Source: CAZCSK01 sp964501265
GTDB taxonomy: Bacteria; Actinomycetota; CADDZG01; JAHWKV01
Direction: 5' to 3'
DNA length: 5,024 bases
Assembly (NCBI GenBank): GCA_964501265.1
Contig: CAZCSK010000091.1
Coordinates: 1-5,024, forward strand
In this document: positions 4,466 through 5,024 of the stretch, piece by piece
Numbering within the stretch: the stretch's first letter is position 1
Layout: every line of letters begins with the position of its first letter
The notes under the pieces: model-generated
Databases searched by the model: none
Told to the model about the DNA's origin: nothing
Seen by the model: only the letters and a program-made list of their open reading frames with translations
Program-made: the position numbers and the translations under genes

Positions 4466-5024
4466 ATGCGGATAGTCTTCTTGGGACCCCCAGGGGCGGG
4501 CAAGGGTACCCAGGCTGCGCTGCTGTCGGAGCGCTTTAGCACGCCCTCGATAGCAACCGGCGACATCTTCCGGCGGCATGTTGCGCAAGGAACGCCAATG
4601 GGTTTGAAGGTGGGCCCGATAATGGATCGGGGCGAGTTGGTGCCCGATGACCTCACCATCAACCTGGTGAGAAAGCGCCTGGTCGAGCCCGACGCCCGTT
4701 TTGGATTCATCCTGGACGGTTATCCCCGAACCCTCGATCAGGCGATTGCTCTGGAAGAAACCCTTGCCGAGATCGACACCAAGCTCGACCGTGTACTCAA
4801 GTTCGCGGTGCGCACAGCTCAGATCGTCGAACGGCTGGCGGGCAGGCGCGTGTGTCCGAAGTGTAAGACCGTGTATCACTTTGTCACGCACCCGCCGTTA
4901 TTTGAGGGCGTCTGCGACAACGATGGTGCGGAACTCGTGCAGCGTGAAGACGACAGGGAGGAGGCGATTGTCCGCCGCCTGGAGGTCTACGGCGCCGCCA
5001 CGCGTCCGCTGTATGAGTTCTACT
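4466..5024 (+). CDS. adk: Adenylate kinase, zinc-lid type, N-terminal 186 residues (runs off the window)
   Basis: Adenylate kinase catalyses ATP + AMP to 2 ADP in the cytosol. The frame is open from the ATG at 4466 to the last base; no stop is reached, and long-lid enzymes have about 215 residues, so some 30 are missing. Seen are the P-loop GPPGAGKGT (7-15), the AMP-site TGDIFR (31-36), MDRGELVPDD (53-62), the family signature FILDGYPRTLDQ (81-92), and lid Arg 123 and 127. The lid holds C130-x2-C133-x16-C150-x2-D153, the same Cys3Asp zinc set and spacing known from Bacillus subtilis. RREDD-type catalytic residues appear as QREDD (159-163) and R171. The ATG is 6 nt after the secY stop, with no clear Shine-Dalgarno sequence (taaaaaaagc). 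In many Actinobacteria and Firmicutes map follows; that lies outside the window. Confidence 0.97.
   Translation, partial: MRIVFLGPPGAGKGTQAALLSERFSTPSIATGDIFRRHVAQGTPMGLKVGPIMDRGELVPDDLTINLVRKRLVEPDARFGFILDGYPRTLDQAIALEETLAEIDTKLDRVLKFAVRTAQIVERLAGRRVCPKCKTVYHFVTHPPLFEGVCDNDGAELVQREDDREEAIVRRLEVYGAATRPLYEFY

Noticed and set aside
4440..4466. Possible rho-independent terminator at the T- and A-rich secY/adk junction.
   Set aside because: There is no GC-rich inverted repeat before a T run; the T run is inside secY and the A run follows its stop.
4451..4891. An antisense frame of 146 residues opposite adk.
   Set aside because: The + strand frame from 4466 encodes an unmistakable adenylate kinase that is open only because the window ends; the antisense frame is its shadow.

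Overview
This window is a stretch of the bacterial spc ribosomal-protein operon, all on the + strand. In order it holds the last 15 codons of rplE, then rpsN (zinc-type S14), rpsH, rplF, rplR, rpsE, rpmD, rplO, secY and the first 186 codons of adk. No junction is longer than 12 nt and two are 4-nt ATGA overlaps, so I see no room for a promoter or terminator between genes. There is no gene-free stretch of 300 bases, and no RNA gene, insertion sequence or CRISPR array.

The organism is most likely an actinobacterium, possibly from an uncultured or deep-branching lineage such as Acidimicrobiia. The signs are the 61-residue Cys4 S14 ending in GELPGITKSSW, the SecY N-terminus (MLSAFINAFKVPELRRK), the S5 body (LLKPASPGTGVIAGGPVRAV, DILSKSLGSSNPINIV) and the secY-adk order. 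This placement rests on recalled family resemblance, not on a search. GC is moderately high.

The one region that departs from a textbook operon is rpsE (1543-2525). It has two separate peculiarities. First, an N-terminal extension of about 100 residues contains an RGG/PPG tandem array (four 21-nt and four 18-nt units, 1630-1785). It carries seven Pro-Pro-Gly motifs and resembles in style the Arg-Gly-rich N-terminus of eukaryotic uS5 (RPS2). Second, the gene is cut by exactly 100 Ns (1982-2081) whose two flanks are the same 55 bases (1927-1981 and 2082-2136). Collapsing the duplicate and dropping the Ns restores one intact 275-residue S5, so the apparent break is an assembly artefact and not a pseudogene or frameshift.

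Functionally the genes supply parts of the small subunit (S14, S8, S5) and large subunit (L5, L6, L18, L30, L15), the SecY channel core for protein export, and adenylate kinase for nucleotide balance. They are probably co-transcribed and in part translationally coupled. I found no convincing undescribed system here; the S5 extension is the item worth following up.
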